Part shown: positions 8,063 to 16,675 of the stretch, in pieces
Layout: each line of letters begins with the position of its first letter
Numbering within the stretch: the stretch's first letter is position 1
Assembly: GCF_000282055.1 (NCBI RefSeq)
Contig: NZ_AKJZ01000005.1
Location: 1-64,000 of the forward strand
Length of the DNA: 64,000 bases
From: Flavobacterium sp. CF136
GTDB taxonomy: Bacteria > Bacteroidota > Bacteroidia > Flavobacteriales > Flavobacteriaceae
Direction of reading: 5' to 3'
Program-made: the position numbers and the translations under genes
Notes under the pieces: model-generated
What the model was told of the DNA's origin: nothing
The model's input: only the letters and a program-made list of their open reading frames with translations
Databases searched by the model: none

Positions 8063-8773
8063 ATGAAAAACGAAATTACTTCTGAAGGTTTTACAATTTT
8101 AAATAATGTTTACACTGAAAATGAACTTGAAAAACTGATTTCTTTGATTGAAAAAAAGACAGAAAGCAACACAGAAAATGCAACTTTTAGAAAATCTCAG
8201 GATTTATTTGCTATCAGACAATTTCATAAAGAAATTCCGGAGACTCTGGATTTTATTTTTAATCAAAACTTAAAAGATATTATCGAAAATACTTTTGGAA
8301 AAGGATATTTCATAACTAAATCAATTTATTTTGACAAACCGGAAAAATCGAATTGGTTTGTTGCTTATCATCAGGATTTGACTATTTCTGTGAATAAAAA
8401 AATTGAAATCGAAAATTTTGAAAACTGGACTGTAAAACAAAATCAATTTGCTGTTCAGCCTCCTACAGCAATTCTGGAAAAGAATTTCACTATTAGAATT
8501 CATATTGATAAAACCACCAAAGACAATGGCGCCTTGAAAGTCATTAATAATTCGCATTCGAAAGGAATTTTCAGAGTTGAAAATCTGGAAATTGAAAATG
8601 AAACCATTTGTGAAGTTGAGAAAGGCGGCATAATGATTATGAAACCTTTGCTTTTTCATGCTTCAAATAAGACAACAAATAACGAAAGAAGGCGCGTTAT
8701 TCATATAGAATTTAGCAATCAACAACTCCCGGACGGATTAGACTGGAGCGAGAAAGATTTTATTCGAAATTAA
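8063..8773 (+). CDS. Phytanoyl-CoA dioxygenase (PhyH) family protein
   Basis: The 236-residue protein looks like a non-haem Fe(II)/2-oxoglutarate dioxygenase. The iron-binding facial triad is suggested by YHQDL (H-x-D, about residues 107-111) and FHASN (about 199-203). A downstream Arg (NERRRVIHIEF, about 207-217) is placed to bind 2-oxoglutarate. It lacks a signal peptide. The substrate is unknown; the family hydroxylates lipids, ectoine or small natural products. The gene is a single-gene unit between two intergenic repeat-containing stretches, with no biosynthetic neighbours to suggest a pathway. Confidence 0.75.
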   Translation: MKNEITSEGFTILNNVYTENELEKLISLIEKKTESNTENATFRKSQDLFAIRQFHKEIPETLDFIFNQNLKDIIENTFGKGYFITKSIYFDKPEKSNWFVAYHQDLTISVNKKIEIENFENWTVKQNQFAVQPPTAILEKNFTIRIHIDKTTKDNGALKVINNSHSKGIFRVENLEIENETICEVEKGGIMIMKPLLFHASNKTTNNERRRVIHIEFSNQQLPDGLDWSEKDFIRN

Positions 8774-8900
8774 ATTGTCTTATGAAAATTGGTACCATAG
8801 CCCAGATGGAAACGGCATCCTTTTGTTTTTTTCTTTAAAAAATAAAAGATACAGTGAACAGCTGGATTAGCTCCTTATTTCAATTCTGCTTGCAAAATTA

Positions 8901-9464
8901 TTATCCCGGAAAATATCTTGGTTTTAATTTTCGATACACTAAATAAAGCAGTGAACCAAAAACTGCTCCGAAGAAATAACCTGTAAGAATGTCTCCCGGA
9001 TAGTGCAATCCCAGGTAAATTCGGCTATAAGCGAAGATTAACGGCCATAAAAACAGAAATCCTAAATATTTAAAATGACGTCTTAGAACCAGATATAAAA
9101 AGGTTGATACAGCCATTGTATTGGCAGCGTGACCTGAGAAAAAACTATACGATGATCTCACCTGAACGATTCGGATAAACGATTTGATATCCGGATTGTT
9201 ACATGGACGCAAGCGCTCGAAAGTATTTTTAACCAGATTGGTGGCCTGATCTGTAAATGCGACTAAAACTGCTATAAAAAGCATCAAATACAAGGTTTGT
9301 TTAATTCCGATTTTTTTATAGATTATATAAAAAAGGAATAAAAAAAACGGTGTCCAATACAGCTGCTTAGTGATAATCAGCCAAAGGTTATCATATGTTT
9401 CAGAACCTAAACTATTAAGATATACAAAAAGACTGATATCTAATTCTTTTATTTTTTCGAGCAT
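8901..9464 (-). CDS. Membrane phosphatase, PAP2 superfamily
   Basis: The 187-residue membrane protein has the three PAP2 motifs: KNTFERLRP (K-x6-RP, about residues 75-83), SFFSGHA (about 107-113) and SRIYLGLHYPGD (SR-x5-H-x3-D, about 146-157). Five or six hydrophobic helices are visible. Members dephosphorylate undecaprenyl pyrophosphate, phosphatidylglycerophosphate or phosphatidic acid at the periplasmic face; which one cannot be told here. The start codon overlaps the tatA stop codon by one base (TAATG), so the two are co-translated. Confidence 0.9.
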   Translation of the reverse strand: MLEKIKELDISLFVYLNSLGSETYDNLWLIITKQLYWTPFFLFLFYIIYKKIGIKQTLYLMLFIAVLVAFTDQATNLVKNTFERLRPCNNPDIKSFIRIVQVRSSYSFFSGHAANTMAVSTFLYLVLRRHFKYLGFLFLWPLIFAYSRIYLGLHYPGDILTGYFFGAVFGSLLYLVYRKLKPRYFPG

Positions 9465-9811
9465 TATCCTTGGCGTTTTACAGGTCCTGAAATTGAATCA
9501 ATATCTTCTTTTACTTTATCGATTTCCGTAGCTGTATTGCCCAGCAAAGTCTTTGTATCTCCCAATAAATTTGTTTTTGCATTATTGATTTCGGTATTGA
9601 TATTTCCTGTAATATCGGTTAAGGATTTAGTATCAAAACCATTTGCTTCTGCTCCTTTTTGAATTTCACTTTTAATATCGTTAGTAGCGTTTTTTAATTG
9701 TGCCATGGCTTTTCCCATTGTACGCGCAATTTCCGGCACTTTATCTGAACCAAAAAGCATTAGTACTATAAACAGTATGAAAACTAATTCTCCTCCTCCT
9801 ATACCGAACAT
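9464..9811 (-). CDS. tatA: Sec-independent (Tat) translocase subunit TatA/TatB-like
   Basis: The 115-residue protein has the TatA architecture: a short N-terminus, one transmembrane helix (GGELVFILFIVLMLFG, residues 6-21), the hinge FGSDKVPEIARTMGKA (20-35) and an amphipathic helix. A polar tail rich in Asn/Thr/Asp extends to residue 115, longer than the shortest TatAs. It should polymerise to form the pore for folded-protein export together with TatC, which is not in this window. It has its own -7 element (TATCTTTG at 9840-9833) and heads a two-gene operon with the PAP2 phosphatase. Confidence 0.9.
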   Translation of the reverse strand: MFGIGGGELVFILFIVLMLFGSDKVPEIARTMGKAMAQLKNATNDIKSEIQKGAEANGFDTKSLTDITGNINTEINNAKTNLLGDTKTLLGNTATEIDKVKEDIDSISGPVKRQG

Positions 9812-9832
9812 ATCTTTTTATTTTTATTGCCA

Positions 9833-9840
9833 CAAAGATA
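9833..9840 (-). promoter_or_regulatory. -7 element of the tatA-PAP2 operon
   Basis: Minus-strand TATCTTTG lies 21 nt before the tatA start. A terminator immediately upstream (9881-9914) separates this unit from the M1 peptidase operon, supporting an independent promoter here. Confidence 0.5.
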
Positions 9841-9880
9841 TTAAATTTTGTAGCTGAGAGCTTTAAAATTTACTTAAAAA

Positions 9881-9914
9881 AAAGGCTCTTTTCAGAGCCC
9901 TTTTCGTTTTTTTG
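9881..9914 (-). terminator. Terminator of the M1 peptidase operon
   Basis: On the minus strand a GGGCTC / GAGCC stem with a TGAAAA loop is followed by eight T. It begins directly after the stop codon of the peptidase gene. Confidence 0.85.
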
Positions 9915-12158
9915 CTAATCAAATTTTGATTTCTCTTCTGTTTTTGGCCAGGAGTTATTGGTTACATCAATATCTGCAGTCATTAATTTTGGATCTATCT
10001 GAATACTTTTGATTGCTTTTTCTGTTGCATAAACTTTCTTAGCTGTCTCATTATTTTTTCTCCAGATTTGAGCCGGATACTGGAAATTTTGTTTCGAACC
10101 ATCTTCGTAAGTAATCTCAACAAGGATTGGCATAATCATTCCGCCAGGCTTATTAAACTCAACTTCGTAGAAATATTTAGGTGATTTTAAACTTGCTTTT
10201 TCTTCGGCTGTAAAAGTTTCGTTTACATAATCAGCCAATGGTTTGAAGTCTTGTACTTTCAATGCTTTTTTACTTGAAGCATTTACCTCAGTATTGTCTC
10301 CGGCAACTAAATAAACGAACGGTCCTTTCTCGAAACCAAAACGTCCTTTTTTCACTTTTACGTCTTTAAGATCCGCAGTTGGCGTTTCAGAAACGTAATA
10401 TTGTTTTACTTCTTTGATTCCGATATCTACAAAATCAGTTGAATAAAACCATCCTCTGAAAAACCAGTCTAAATCAACAGCAGAAGCATCTTCCATTGTC
10501 CTGAAGAAATCTTCAGGGGTTGGATGTTTAAACTTCCATCTGTTAGCATATGTTTTAAATGCATAATCAAACAATTCTCTTCCCATTACTACTTCTCTCA
10601 AAATATTAAGTCCTGTAGCCGGTTTTCCGTAAGCGTTATTTCCAAATTGCTGAATTGTCTCAGAATTAGACATAATTGGCTCCAAAAACTTTTGGTCTCC
10701 GCTCATATAAGGAACAATATTTTTTGCAGGACCGCGTCTTGAAGGGAAAGTTGGATCTAATTCCTGCTCTGCCAAATATTCTAAAAATGAATTCAAACCT
10801 TCATCCATCCAGGTCCATTGACGCTCATCTGAGTTTACAATCATTGGAAAAAAATTGTGCCCAACTTCATGAACTACAACACCAATCATTCCGTTTTTAA
10901 CTTCTTTGCTTGTGACTCCGCTTTCATCAGGACGTCCAAAATTCCAGCAAATCATCGGATATTCCATCCCCTGATCTTCTGCTGAAACTGAAACTGCTTT
11001 TGGATAAGGATAATCAAAAGTATGGGAGGAATAGCTTTTTAAGGTATGGGCTATAGTCATCGTTGACGTTTCTCCCCAAAGCGGATTTGCTTCTTTTGGA
11101 TAAACCGATTCTGCCATAACAATTTTATCTCCTATTTTTACGGCCATTGCATCATAAATAAATTTTCTTGACGAGGCAATTCCGAAATCACGTACGTTTT
11201 TCGCACTGAATTTCCATGTTTTTTTCTTTTCAGAAAAACCTTTTTCGGTAACTTCAGCCTCAGCCTGCGTCACAATTACAACTGGTTTATCAAATGATTT
11301 TTGAGCCTGTTCGTATCGTTTTACCTGTTCAGGAGTAAAAACTTCACTTCTGTTCATCAATTCTCCTGTTGCATCAATTACGTGATCTGCAGGAACTGTA
11401 ATATTTACGTCAAAATTTCCAAAAGGCAAAGCAAACTCTCCGCTTCCCCAGAATTGCATATTCTGCCAGCCTTCAACATCGTTGTAAACCGCCATTCTCG
11501 GGTAGAACTGAGCAATTACATATAATTTATTTCCGTCTTTTTCGAACAATTCATAACCTGAACGTCCTCCTTCTTTTCTATAATTATTGATGTTGTACCA
11601 CCATTTGATAGCCAATGAAATTTTTTCACCCGGTTTTAGAGGCTTATCTAAATTGATACGCATCATGGTTTCATTGATGGTGTATGACATTGGGTTTCCT
11701 TTAGCGTCTTTTACATATTCGATGTTAAAACCACGCTCTAAATTTTTTTTCAAATATTTATTAGAAAAACCTTCCAATGGTAAGACCTGATTAATTTTTT
11801 CTCCTTCCGCCAAAGATGTTTGTGTATTTGCCTTTGCCTGATTTTGATCTAACTGAATCCATAAGTACTCTAAACTATCAGGTGAATTGTTAGAATAGGT
11901 AATCGTTTCTGAGCCACTCAATTTTGAGTTTTTATCATCCAGCTCAATATCAATTTTATAATCAGCCTGCTGTTGGTAATATGCAGGGCCCGGGGCTCCT
12001 GATGCTGTACGAAACATATTTGGTGTTGCCATCAAATCATACATCTGGCTAAACTTATTGGTATCGTACTTACCTTGTTGTTTTGGAGCAGCAGCAGCAT
12101 TTTTTTCCTGAGCCATCAGCATCGCGGGAAAAAGCAATAGCAATGAAAGTTTTTTCAT
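9915..12158 (-). CDS. Secreted M1 family metallopeptidase
   Basis: The 747-residue protein has a signal peptide (MKKLSLLLLFPAMLMAQ). The zinc-binding HEVGHNFF (H-E-x2-H, about residues 434-441) is followed 18 residues later by the glutamate in MDEGLNSFLEY, as in the M1 gluzincins. The exopeptidase motif is seen as QGMEYPM (about 395-401) in place of GAMEN. The N-terminal domain is the usual beta-saddle; the C-terminal part is beta-rich. It probably removes N-terminal residues from peptides in the periplasm or outside. It is the last gene of an operon with DUF6702 and three regulatory-domain proteins, 65 bp after DUF6702. Confidence 0.93.
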   Translation of the reverse strand: MKKLSLLLLFPAMLMAQEKNAAAAPKQQGKYDTNKFSQMYDLMATPNMFRTASGAPGPAYYQQQADYKIDIELDDKNSKLSGSETITYSNNSPDSLEYLWIQLDQNQAKANTQTSLAEGEKINQVLPLEGFSNKYLKKNLERGFNIEYVKDAKGNPMSYTINETMMRINLDKPLKPGEKISLAIKWWYNINNYRKEGGRSGYELFEKDGNKLYVIAQFYPRMAVYNDVEGWQNMQFWGSGEFALPFGNFDVNITVPADHVIDATGELMNRSEVFTPEQVKRYEQAQKSFDKPVVIVTQAEAEVTEKGFSEKKKTWKFSAKNVRDFGIASSRKFIYDAMAVKIGDKIVMAESVYPKEANPLWGETSTMTIAHTLKSYSSHTFDYPYPKAVSVSAEDQGMEYPMICWNFGRPDESGVTSKEVKNGMIGVVVHEVGHNFFPMIVNSDERQWTWMDEGLNSFLEYLAEQELDPTFPSRRGPAKNIVPYMSGDQKFLEPIMSNSETIQQFGNNAYGKPATGLNILREVVMGRELFDYAFKTYANRWKFKHPTPEDFFRTMEDASAVDLDWFFRGWFYSTDFVDIGIKEVKQYYVSETPTADLKDVKVKKGRFGFEKGPFVYLVAGDNTEVNASSKKALKVQDFKPLADYVNETFTAEEKASLKSPKYFYEVEFNKPGGMIMPILVEITYEDGSKQNFQYPAQIWRKNNETAKKVYATEKAIKSIQIDPKLMTADIDVTNNSWPKTEEKSKFD

Positions 12159-12223
12159 AAATATTTTTGGAGTTTTTTGAGGCTGTGAAAATAGTAATAA
12201 TAAACAATAATATTACCTGTTCA

Positions 12224-12730
12224 TTAATACTTTAACACTTCTTTCCTTGAAGATTCCGTAAAGAGAACACTCTTTTTTGTACCAAATGCTGAAATATGTG
12301 TAATGTTTTGCTGTTCAGCATTCCAATCTGTTAAAACTGTATTTGTAATCTCGAGTGTTTTAATTTTTTCGACAGCTGTAATTCTCGAATAACAAACTAA
12401 AACATCATTTGATTCGATTTCCTTCAATAAAAAAGTAATGACTTTTGGCTGACCGTTTACTTTTATTGTGAAATTTTCAGAAAGATATTTTTTCAATAAA
12501 TCAACATCTTCCTGTGTTTCCTTTTCAGTTCCAATGAAGGTTTTTTTATGGTATTTCTTCTCTATTCCGCTATTTAAGTCATCGATAAATATTCTCGATG
12601 TAATTTGGATCATTTTTTTTTCGGCAGCATAATTAACCTGAAAAACACCCATATAAAATTTATGAAAAGTAAAGGCAGACAGCGAAAAAAATAACATCCC
12701 TATCAAACAATAAATTACTTTATTTTTCAT
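12224..12730 (-). CDS. DUF6702 family protein
   Basis: The 168-residue protein has a hydrophobic N-terminal signal or anchor (about residues 5-24) and then the family pattern HKFYMGVFQVNYAAEKKMIQITSRIFIDDL. This sequence family lies next to M1 peptidases in many flavobacteria, from my knowledge of the group. The fold looks all-beta, possibly a single immunoglobulin-like domain; no catalytic motif is visible. Its ATG overlaps the stop of the upstream gene by 4 bp (ATGA), showing coupled translation. It probably acts in the periplasm with the peptidase. Function is undescribed. Confidence 0.75.
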   Translation of the reverse strand: MKNKVIYCLIGMLFFSLSAFTFHKFYMGVFQVNYAAEKKMIQITSRIFIDDLNSGIEKKYHKKTFIGTEKETQEDVDLLKKYLSENFTIKVNGQPKVITFLLKEIESNDVLVCYSRITAVEKIKTLEITNTVLTDWNAEQQNITHISAFGTKKSVLFTESSRKEVLKY

Positions 12731-13482
12731 TTTTGAATCACTGTAGCTTTTTTGAATTCTTTATTCTTATTGATCATAAAATCCATCAATTGAAATTTCT
12801 CATCCGGTTCTAAATATCTTTTAGATTCAGGATCATTTGAGCAATACATTAAAAAAAGCTCTATTTCGTCCGGTTTTAAATCCAGGGTTTTACTGTAAAA
12901 ATCAGGTGTAAAATTATCTTTAGCATATTCTGCAAATGCAATATCAGAAATCACATTTTCCTGTACATCTTCTTTTTTACTAAGAAGCTTCTTTATATCT
13001 TTAAAAATACGGACAAAATCGGTTCCGTATTTAATGGTTTGATCAGAATACATCGCAGTATTTTTTGCAGTTGATAGTTTATCGTCTTCAAATTGCATAT
13101 CTACATATTTCTGAGAACCTCCGTCAAGTGATTTAACTTTTAATTCCTTATGAACAATAACCTCTTTCAGCTGATTATTCACCAAATCTAAGCTCGCCTT
13201 AAAAAGCACCTCAGCACAGTCTTTCTCCGTCAAAACAATTTTTTTAGACTGAAACGCCAAACCAGAAAATAAAAGTGTGTCTTTTGGCCTTGCCATAATA
13301 TCAAACAAGCCTCCAGTACCAATAAAAGTTCTGACATTTGCATTAATATTCATCACATAACCACTTTCTATAGCAAGAAAATCATTTATAACCTGCCCAT
13401 GCAGCGATTTTCTCGAATTGTTTTGTCCTAAAACAATTTGGCAAAACAGACATACAACCAATATTCCTAATTTATCTCTCAT
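12727..13482 (-). CDS. Secreted carboxypeptidase-regulatory-like domain protein (diverged member)
   Basis: This 251-residue protein has a signal peptide (about residues 1-19, ending VLGQ) and then a beta-sandwich of the carboxypeptidase regulatory-like type (LHGQVINDFLAIESGYVMN ... DTLLFSGLAFQSKKIVLTE), about residues 24-105. The C-terminal half is helical and charged. It shares the N-terminal architecture of the two genes upstream but lacks their shared SGRTAMLKKE motif, so it is the most diverged of the three. Its start overlaps the previous gene by 11 bp. The domain is the same type as the N-terminal extension of SusC-like TonB-dependent receptors. Function is unknown. Confidence 0.72.
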   Translation of the reverse strand: MRDKLGILVVCLFCQIVLGQNNSRKSLHGQVINDFLAIESGYVMNINANVRTFIGTGGLFDIMARPKDTLLFSGLAFQSKKIVLTEKDCAEVLFKASLDLVNNQLKEVIVHKELKVKSLDGGSQKYVDMQFEDDKLSTAKNTAMYSDQTIKYGTDFVRIFKDIKKLLSKKEDVQENVISDIAFAEYAKDNFTPDFYSKTLDLKPDEIELFLMYCSNDPESKRYLEPDEKFQLMDFMINKNKEFKKATVIQK

Positions 13483-14203
13483 GCTCTATAATTGTTAGAT
13501 ATTCTTGCGCTAAACCCGTTATTAAAAACATACTCATTGTTTTGTTCTTTGTATTCAAAGATACAGCAAATTCAGGATTATCTACGCAGTAAAGCTGAAA
13601 TCCTTTAATATCTTCCAACGGAATTTTAAGTCGTTCAGTATAATATGCCTCATCAAAAAGGTATTCCATTTTTCTGAAAAGCATTTCCTTTTTTTCAACT
13701 TTTGCCTCTTTTTTCAGCATAGCTGTTCTCCCCGAAATTCCATTTAGCAGCTTATCTACTGAAGTTGAAGTTGCAGTATAGATTTTTCTTTCAGCAGGAG
13801 TATATTTTTTTTGACCTTGTGGAATAATCCCAAGATTTTCTGCTGTGATATTGGCATTTTCATTAACAATCACTTCCTTCAGTTCAATCTCCTTAACTTT
13901 CATTTTTATCCGAAGTAAATTGGAAGTTAAATCTTCCGCCGTAATTCGATACCGAAGAGGTTCTAAATTAACTGCCGAAAAAACCAAAACATCCCCTTCT
14001 TTAACTTTCATCGAAAACATTCCGTCTACATCAGAAACAGTTGTAACCTGAGTTGTATTATTGATAATATTTACTTTTTCTACAGAAGATGACTCCTCAG
14101 ATACCTGCCCGAGAATTTCTTTGGTATTAGCATTTTGTCCAAAAGAAATTTGAAAAATGAATAAAAGTAAAACGAGAAAAGTATTATTTATTTTCAAGGG
14201 CAA
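13472..14203 (-). CDS. Secreted carboxypeptidase-regulatory-like domain protein
   Basis: The 243-residue protein starts with a signal peptide (about 1-22, ending ISFGQ). A CarboxypepD_reg-like beta-sandwich follows (ILGQVSEESSSVEKVNIIN ... GDVLVFSAVNLEPLRYRI, about 29-100). The linker IIPQGQKKYTPAERKIYTATS leads to ISGRTAMLKKE (about 155-165) and a C-terminal segment (RLKIPLEDIKGFQLYCVDNPEF). Linker, SGRTAMLKKE motif and C-terminus closely match the gene upstream, so these are tandem duplicates. It overlaps its neighbours by 20 bp and 11 bp. Likely periplasmic or surface; role unknown. Confidence 0.78.
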   Translation of the reverse strand: MPLKINNTFLVLLLFIFQISFGQNANTKEILGQVSEESSSVEKVNIINNTTQVTTVSDVDGMFSMKVKEGDVLVFSAVNLEPLRYRITAEDLTSNLLRIKMKVKEIELKEVIVNENANITAENLGIIPQGQKKYTPAERKIYTATSTSVDKLLNGISGRTAMLKKEAKVEKKEMLFRKMEYLFDEAYYTERLKIPLEDIKGFQLYCVDNPEFAVSLNTKNKTMSMFLITGLAQEYLTIIEHER

Positions 14204-14939
14204 GTATTTCTTTGTATTTAACTGCTAATTCCCCTAACAGGAATTCTGTAGAAGTTTTATTCTTAGAGTTTAAAATCACTGTAAACTTATCGTTCTCAAC
14301 CGCATAATATTTGAATCCCTTTACATATTCAAGAGGAATTTTTAACCTGTCTACAAAATGATCTATTGTAAACATACTTTCTAAAAGTCTCATAAAAGTC
14401 TCTTTTTTCTCTACCGCAAGTTCCTTTTTCAACATTGCTGTTCTCCCGGATAAAAAATTTAGCAAAGGATCTACAGAAACAGACCCTCCAGCCATTGATC
14501 CGGCACTAGCGGTTGCATTTAATCCTGTAGCCGTCTGAAGCCTTCTTTCAGCCTGCGTATAGCTTTTCTGTCCACCCGGAATTATCCCTAATGCAACAGA
14601 ATTAATATTATCATATCTTTTTATAATTACTTCCTGAAGCTGATGAATTACAGAGTTTAATTTTACAGTAAAGTTCAAGTCCGAAAAATTTTCTTCTGTA
14701 AGAACAATTCTGCTTTCTTTAAATTGTATCGATGAAAAAACAAGTGTATCTCCCACTTTAGCATCAATAGAAAAATCTCCTGAAGCATTGGTTACTACCA
14801 TAACTTCTGTACGTGTATTTACTACATACACTCCTTCGACATCCCCGGCATTTGCAATTATTTTCCCATTGAAAGTATTCTGCCCCAAAACAATTTGAGA
14901 CAATCCTAAAAACAAAACGATTATAATTTTATTTGTCAA
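14184..14939 (-). CDS. Secreted carboxypeptidase-regulatory-like domain protein, first gene of operon
   Basis: The 251-residue protein has a signal peptide (about 1-19, ending VLGQ) and the beta-sandwich NGKIIANAGDVEGVYVVNT ... GDTLVFSSIQFKESRIVLTE (about 24-90). Then come IIPGGQKSYTQAERRLQTATG, a Ser/Gly/Ala-rich insert (NATASAGSMAGGSVS), LSGRTAMLKKE and LKIPLEYVKGFKYYAVENDKF. The insert is missing from the sister gene. It leads a five-gene, mostly overlapping operon ending in the M1 peptidase. The family is common in flavobacteria and has no assigned function; the sandwich domain suggests binding to a TonB/receptor system or to a peptidase, which is inference. Confidence 0.78.
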   Translation of the reverse strand: MTNKIIIVLFLGLSQIVLGQNTFNGKIIANAGDVEGVYVVNTRTEVMVVTNASGDFSIDAKVGDTLVFSSIQFKESRIVLTEENFSDLNFTVKLNSVIHQLQEVIIKRYDNINSVALGIIPGGQKSYTQAERRLQTATGLNATASAGSMAGGSVSVDPLLNFLSGRTAMLKKELAVEKKETFMRLLESMFTIDHFVDRLKIPLEYVKGFKYYAVENDKFTVILNSKNKTSTEFLLGELAVKYKEILALENK

Positions 14940-15101
14940 AATACTGAAGAATTAGATTTTTCTTAAGTTGTAAAAATATCTTAATCTCTTCAAAATTTAG
15001 TATTAATGACATGGTAAAAATATGTTAATTAAAGTCTTAATCTTTAGCATAAAATAAGTCTATTTAATACCTTTAATCTAACAAAAATGAATTTAACTTT
15101 T

Positions 15102-15809
15102 ATGAAAAAAATTATAATTGCAAGCACCTCTACTCTCCACGGGGGCAGTTATTTAGATTATTTATTACCTGTATTACAATCGCATTTTAAAGACTGCAAA
15201 AGTATTTTATTTATTCCATATGCCAGGCCAGGAGGTATTTCGCATGATGAATATACTCAAAAAGTATCTGAAGCTTTTCAAACCATAAGTATTTCCGTAA
15301 AAGGAATTCATGAATTTGAAAATGCAGAAAATGCCATAAAAAATGCAGAAGGAATTTTCACCGGCGGAGGGAATACTTTTTTATTAGTGACTCAATTGTA
15401 CAGAAACAACATTATGCAGGTTCTTTCTGAAACGGTAAAAAACGGAACTCCATATTTAGGTACCAGCGCCGGAAGTAACATTTGCGGACTTTCGATGCAA
15501 ACCACAAATGACATGCCTATTATCTATCCACCCAGTTTTCAAACTTTAGGATTAATTCCGTTTAACCTGAATCCGCATTATTTAGATCCTGAATTACAAT
15601 CGAAACATATGGGAGAAACACGCGAAACAAGAATAAAAGAATTTCATGCTTTTAATAACACCCCGGTTTTAGGATTAAGAGAAGGCAGCTGGCTTGAAGT
15701 AAAAGGAGATAAAATTACTTTAAAAGGAAATTTATCTGCCCGTTTGTTTCAACAGAATCAATCTCCGACAGAATTGGAACCCGAAAGTGATTTGAGCCAT
15801 TTAAAATAA
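15102..15809 (+). CDS. pepE: Alpha-aspartyl dipeptidase PepE (peptidase family S51)
   Basis: The 235-residue product resembles cytoplasmic peptidase E, which hydrolyses Asp-X dipeptides. The nucleophile elbow is GTSAGSNICG (Ser about residue 122). The catalytic His is in NPHYLDP (about 158-164). FTGGGNTFLL (about 86-95) is the conserved Gly-rich strand-turn of the family. A start five codons earlier at 15087 is also possible; I favour the later ATG because MKKIIIAST begins the first core beta strand. A good terminator follows, and the next features are two tRNA genes on the opposite strand. Confidence 0.9.
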   Translation: MKKIIIASTSTLHGGSYLDYLLPVLQSHFKDCKSILFIPYARPGGISHDEYTQKVSEAFQTISISVKGIHEFENAENAIKNAEGIFTGGGNTFLLVTQLYRNNIMQVLSETVKNGTPYLGTSAGSNICGLSMQTTNDMPIIYPPSFQTLGLIPFNLNPHYLDPELQSKHMGETRETRIKEFHAFNNTPVLGLREGSWLEVKGDKITLKGNLSARLFQQNQSPTELEPESDLSHLK

Positions 15810-15824
15810 ATAGTTATAAAAACA

Positions 15825-15856
15825 AAAAACCTCAAACAATATGTTTGAGGTTTTTG
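15825..15856. terminator. Terminator between pepE and the tRNA-Gly genes
   Basis: AAAAAACCTCAAACA and TGTTTGAGGTTTTT arms form a hairpin flanked by A and T runs. It could end pepE on the plus strand and the tRNA transcript on the minus strand. Confidence 0.85.
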
Positions 15857-15859
15857 AAG

Positions 15860-15932
<73 letters not shown>

Positions 15933-16031
15933 ATTAACAGGGTGCAAATATAAATAATTAAATGGTTTAAAAAAATAAAAAACAATAATTATTCAATTTA
16001 AAAAAATCTAACTCTTAAGTTTCGATTTTAG

Positions 16032-16104
<73 letters not shown>

Positions 16105-16213
16105 ATTACTGGTGCAAATATAAAAAATAAGTTAAGTTCAAAACAAGCTTTTCTTGAAAAAAAATAAATTAAAAATCACTATTTCTAGTAATCTATTTAA
16201 AATTAAAATGTTA

Positions 16214-16221
16214 TAGCTTTG
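16214..16221 (+). promoter_or_regulatory. -7 element of the GNAT / L,D-transpeptidase operon
   Basis: TAGCTTTG matches TAnnTTTG and lies 15 nt before the ATG at 16237. A TTG at 16219 that opens a longer reading frame is part of this element, so it is unlikely to be the translation start. Confidence 0.5.
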
Positions 16222-16236
16222 TTTTTTTATTCAAAC

Positions 16237-16674
16237 ATGGTATTAATCAAAGAAATAACCGCTCTGGAGACCTATATTATACGACAACCTATACTTCGAC
16301 AAGGAAAACCTCCTGAAGCTTGTGCTTTTGAAGGTGATGATTTAGAGACAACACATCATTTCGGTTTATTTGAAAACTCAAATTTAACAGGAATTATTTC
16401 ATTATTTCTAAAAACCAATCCTATATTTGCAGAAAATTTACAAGCTCAAATTCGCGGTATGGCTATTTTAGAAGCGCATCAGAAAAAGGGTTTTGGGGAA
16501 GCATTAGTAAAACACTGTGAGGATTATTGTGTTTCAAACCAGTTCGATCTAATCTGGTTTAATGCAAGAGCAACAGCCATAGGCTTCTATAAAAAAATGA
16601 GGTATGAAATCAATGGAAATCCATTTGATATACCTGAAATTGGAGAACATTATTTAATGTATAAAAAATTATAA
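16237..16674 (+). CDS. GNAT family N-acetyltransferase
   Basis: The 145-residue protein has the GNAT acetyl-CoA site as IRGMAILEAHQKKGFGEALVKHCE (about residues 71-94), with the QKKGFG loop. The next strand-helix (FDLIWFNARATAIGFYKKMRYEING, about 101-125) is typical motif B. It resembles the ElaA/YjcF-like small acetyltransferases; the substrate is unknown. The start is set at the ATG at 16237, just after the -7 element. It is the first gene of a two-gene unit: the next gene begins 1 nt after its stop codon, so the two are probably co-translated. Cytoplasmic. Confidence 0.85.
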   Translation: MVLIKEITALETYIIRQPILRQGKPPEACAFEGDDLETTHHFGLFENSNLTGIISLFLKTNPIFAENLQAQIRGMAILEAHQKKGFGEALVKHCEDYCVSNQFDLIWFNARATAIGFYKKMRYEINGNPFDIPEIGEHYLMYKKL

Positions 16675-16675
16675 A

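Noticed and set aside
14184..14939. TonB-dependent receptor fragment
   Set aside because: The protein has the regulatory-like sandwich but its own signal peptide, complete C-terminal domain and intact stop; it is a free-standing protein, not a broken SusC.
16219..16236. TTG start six codons upstream in the GNAT gene
   Set aside because: The TTG is part of the TAGCTTTG -7 element, so it would not be in the transcript.
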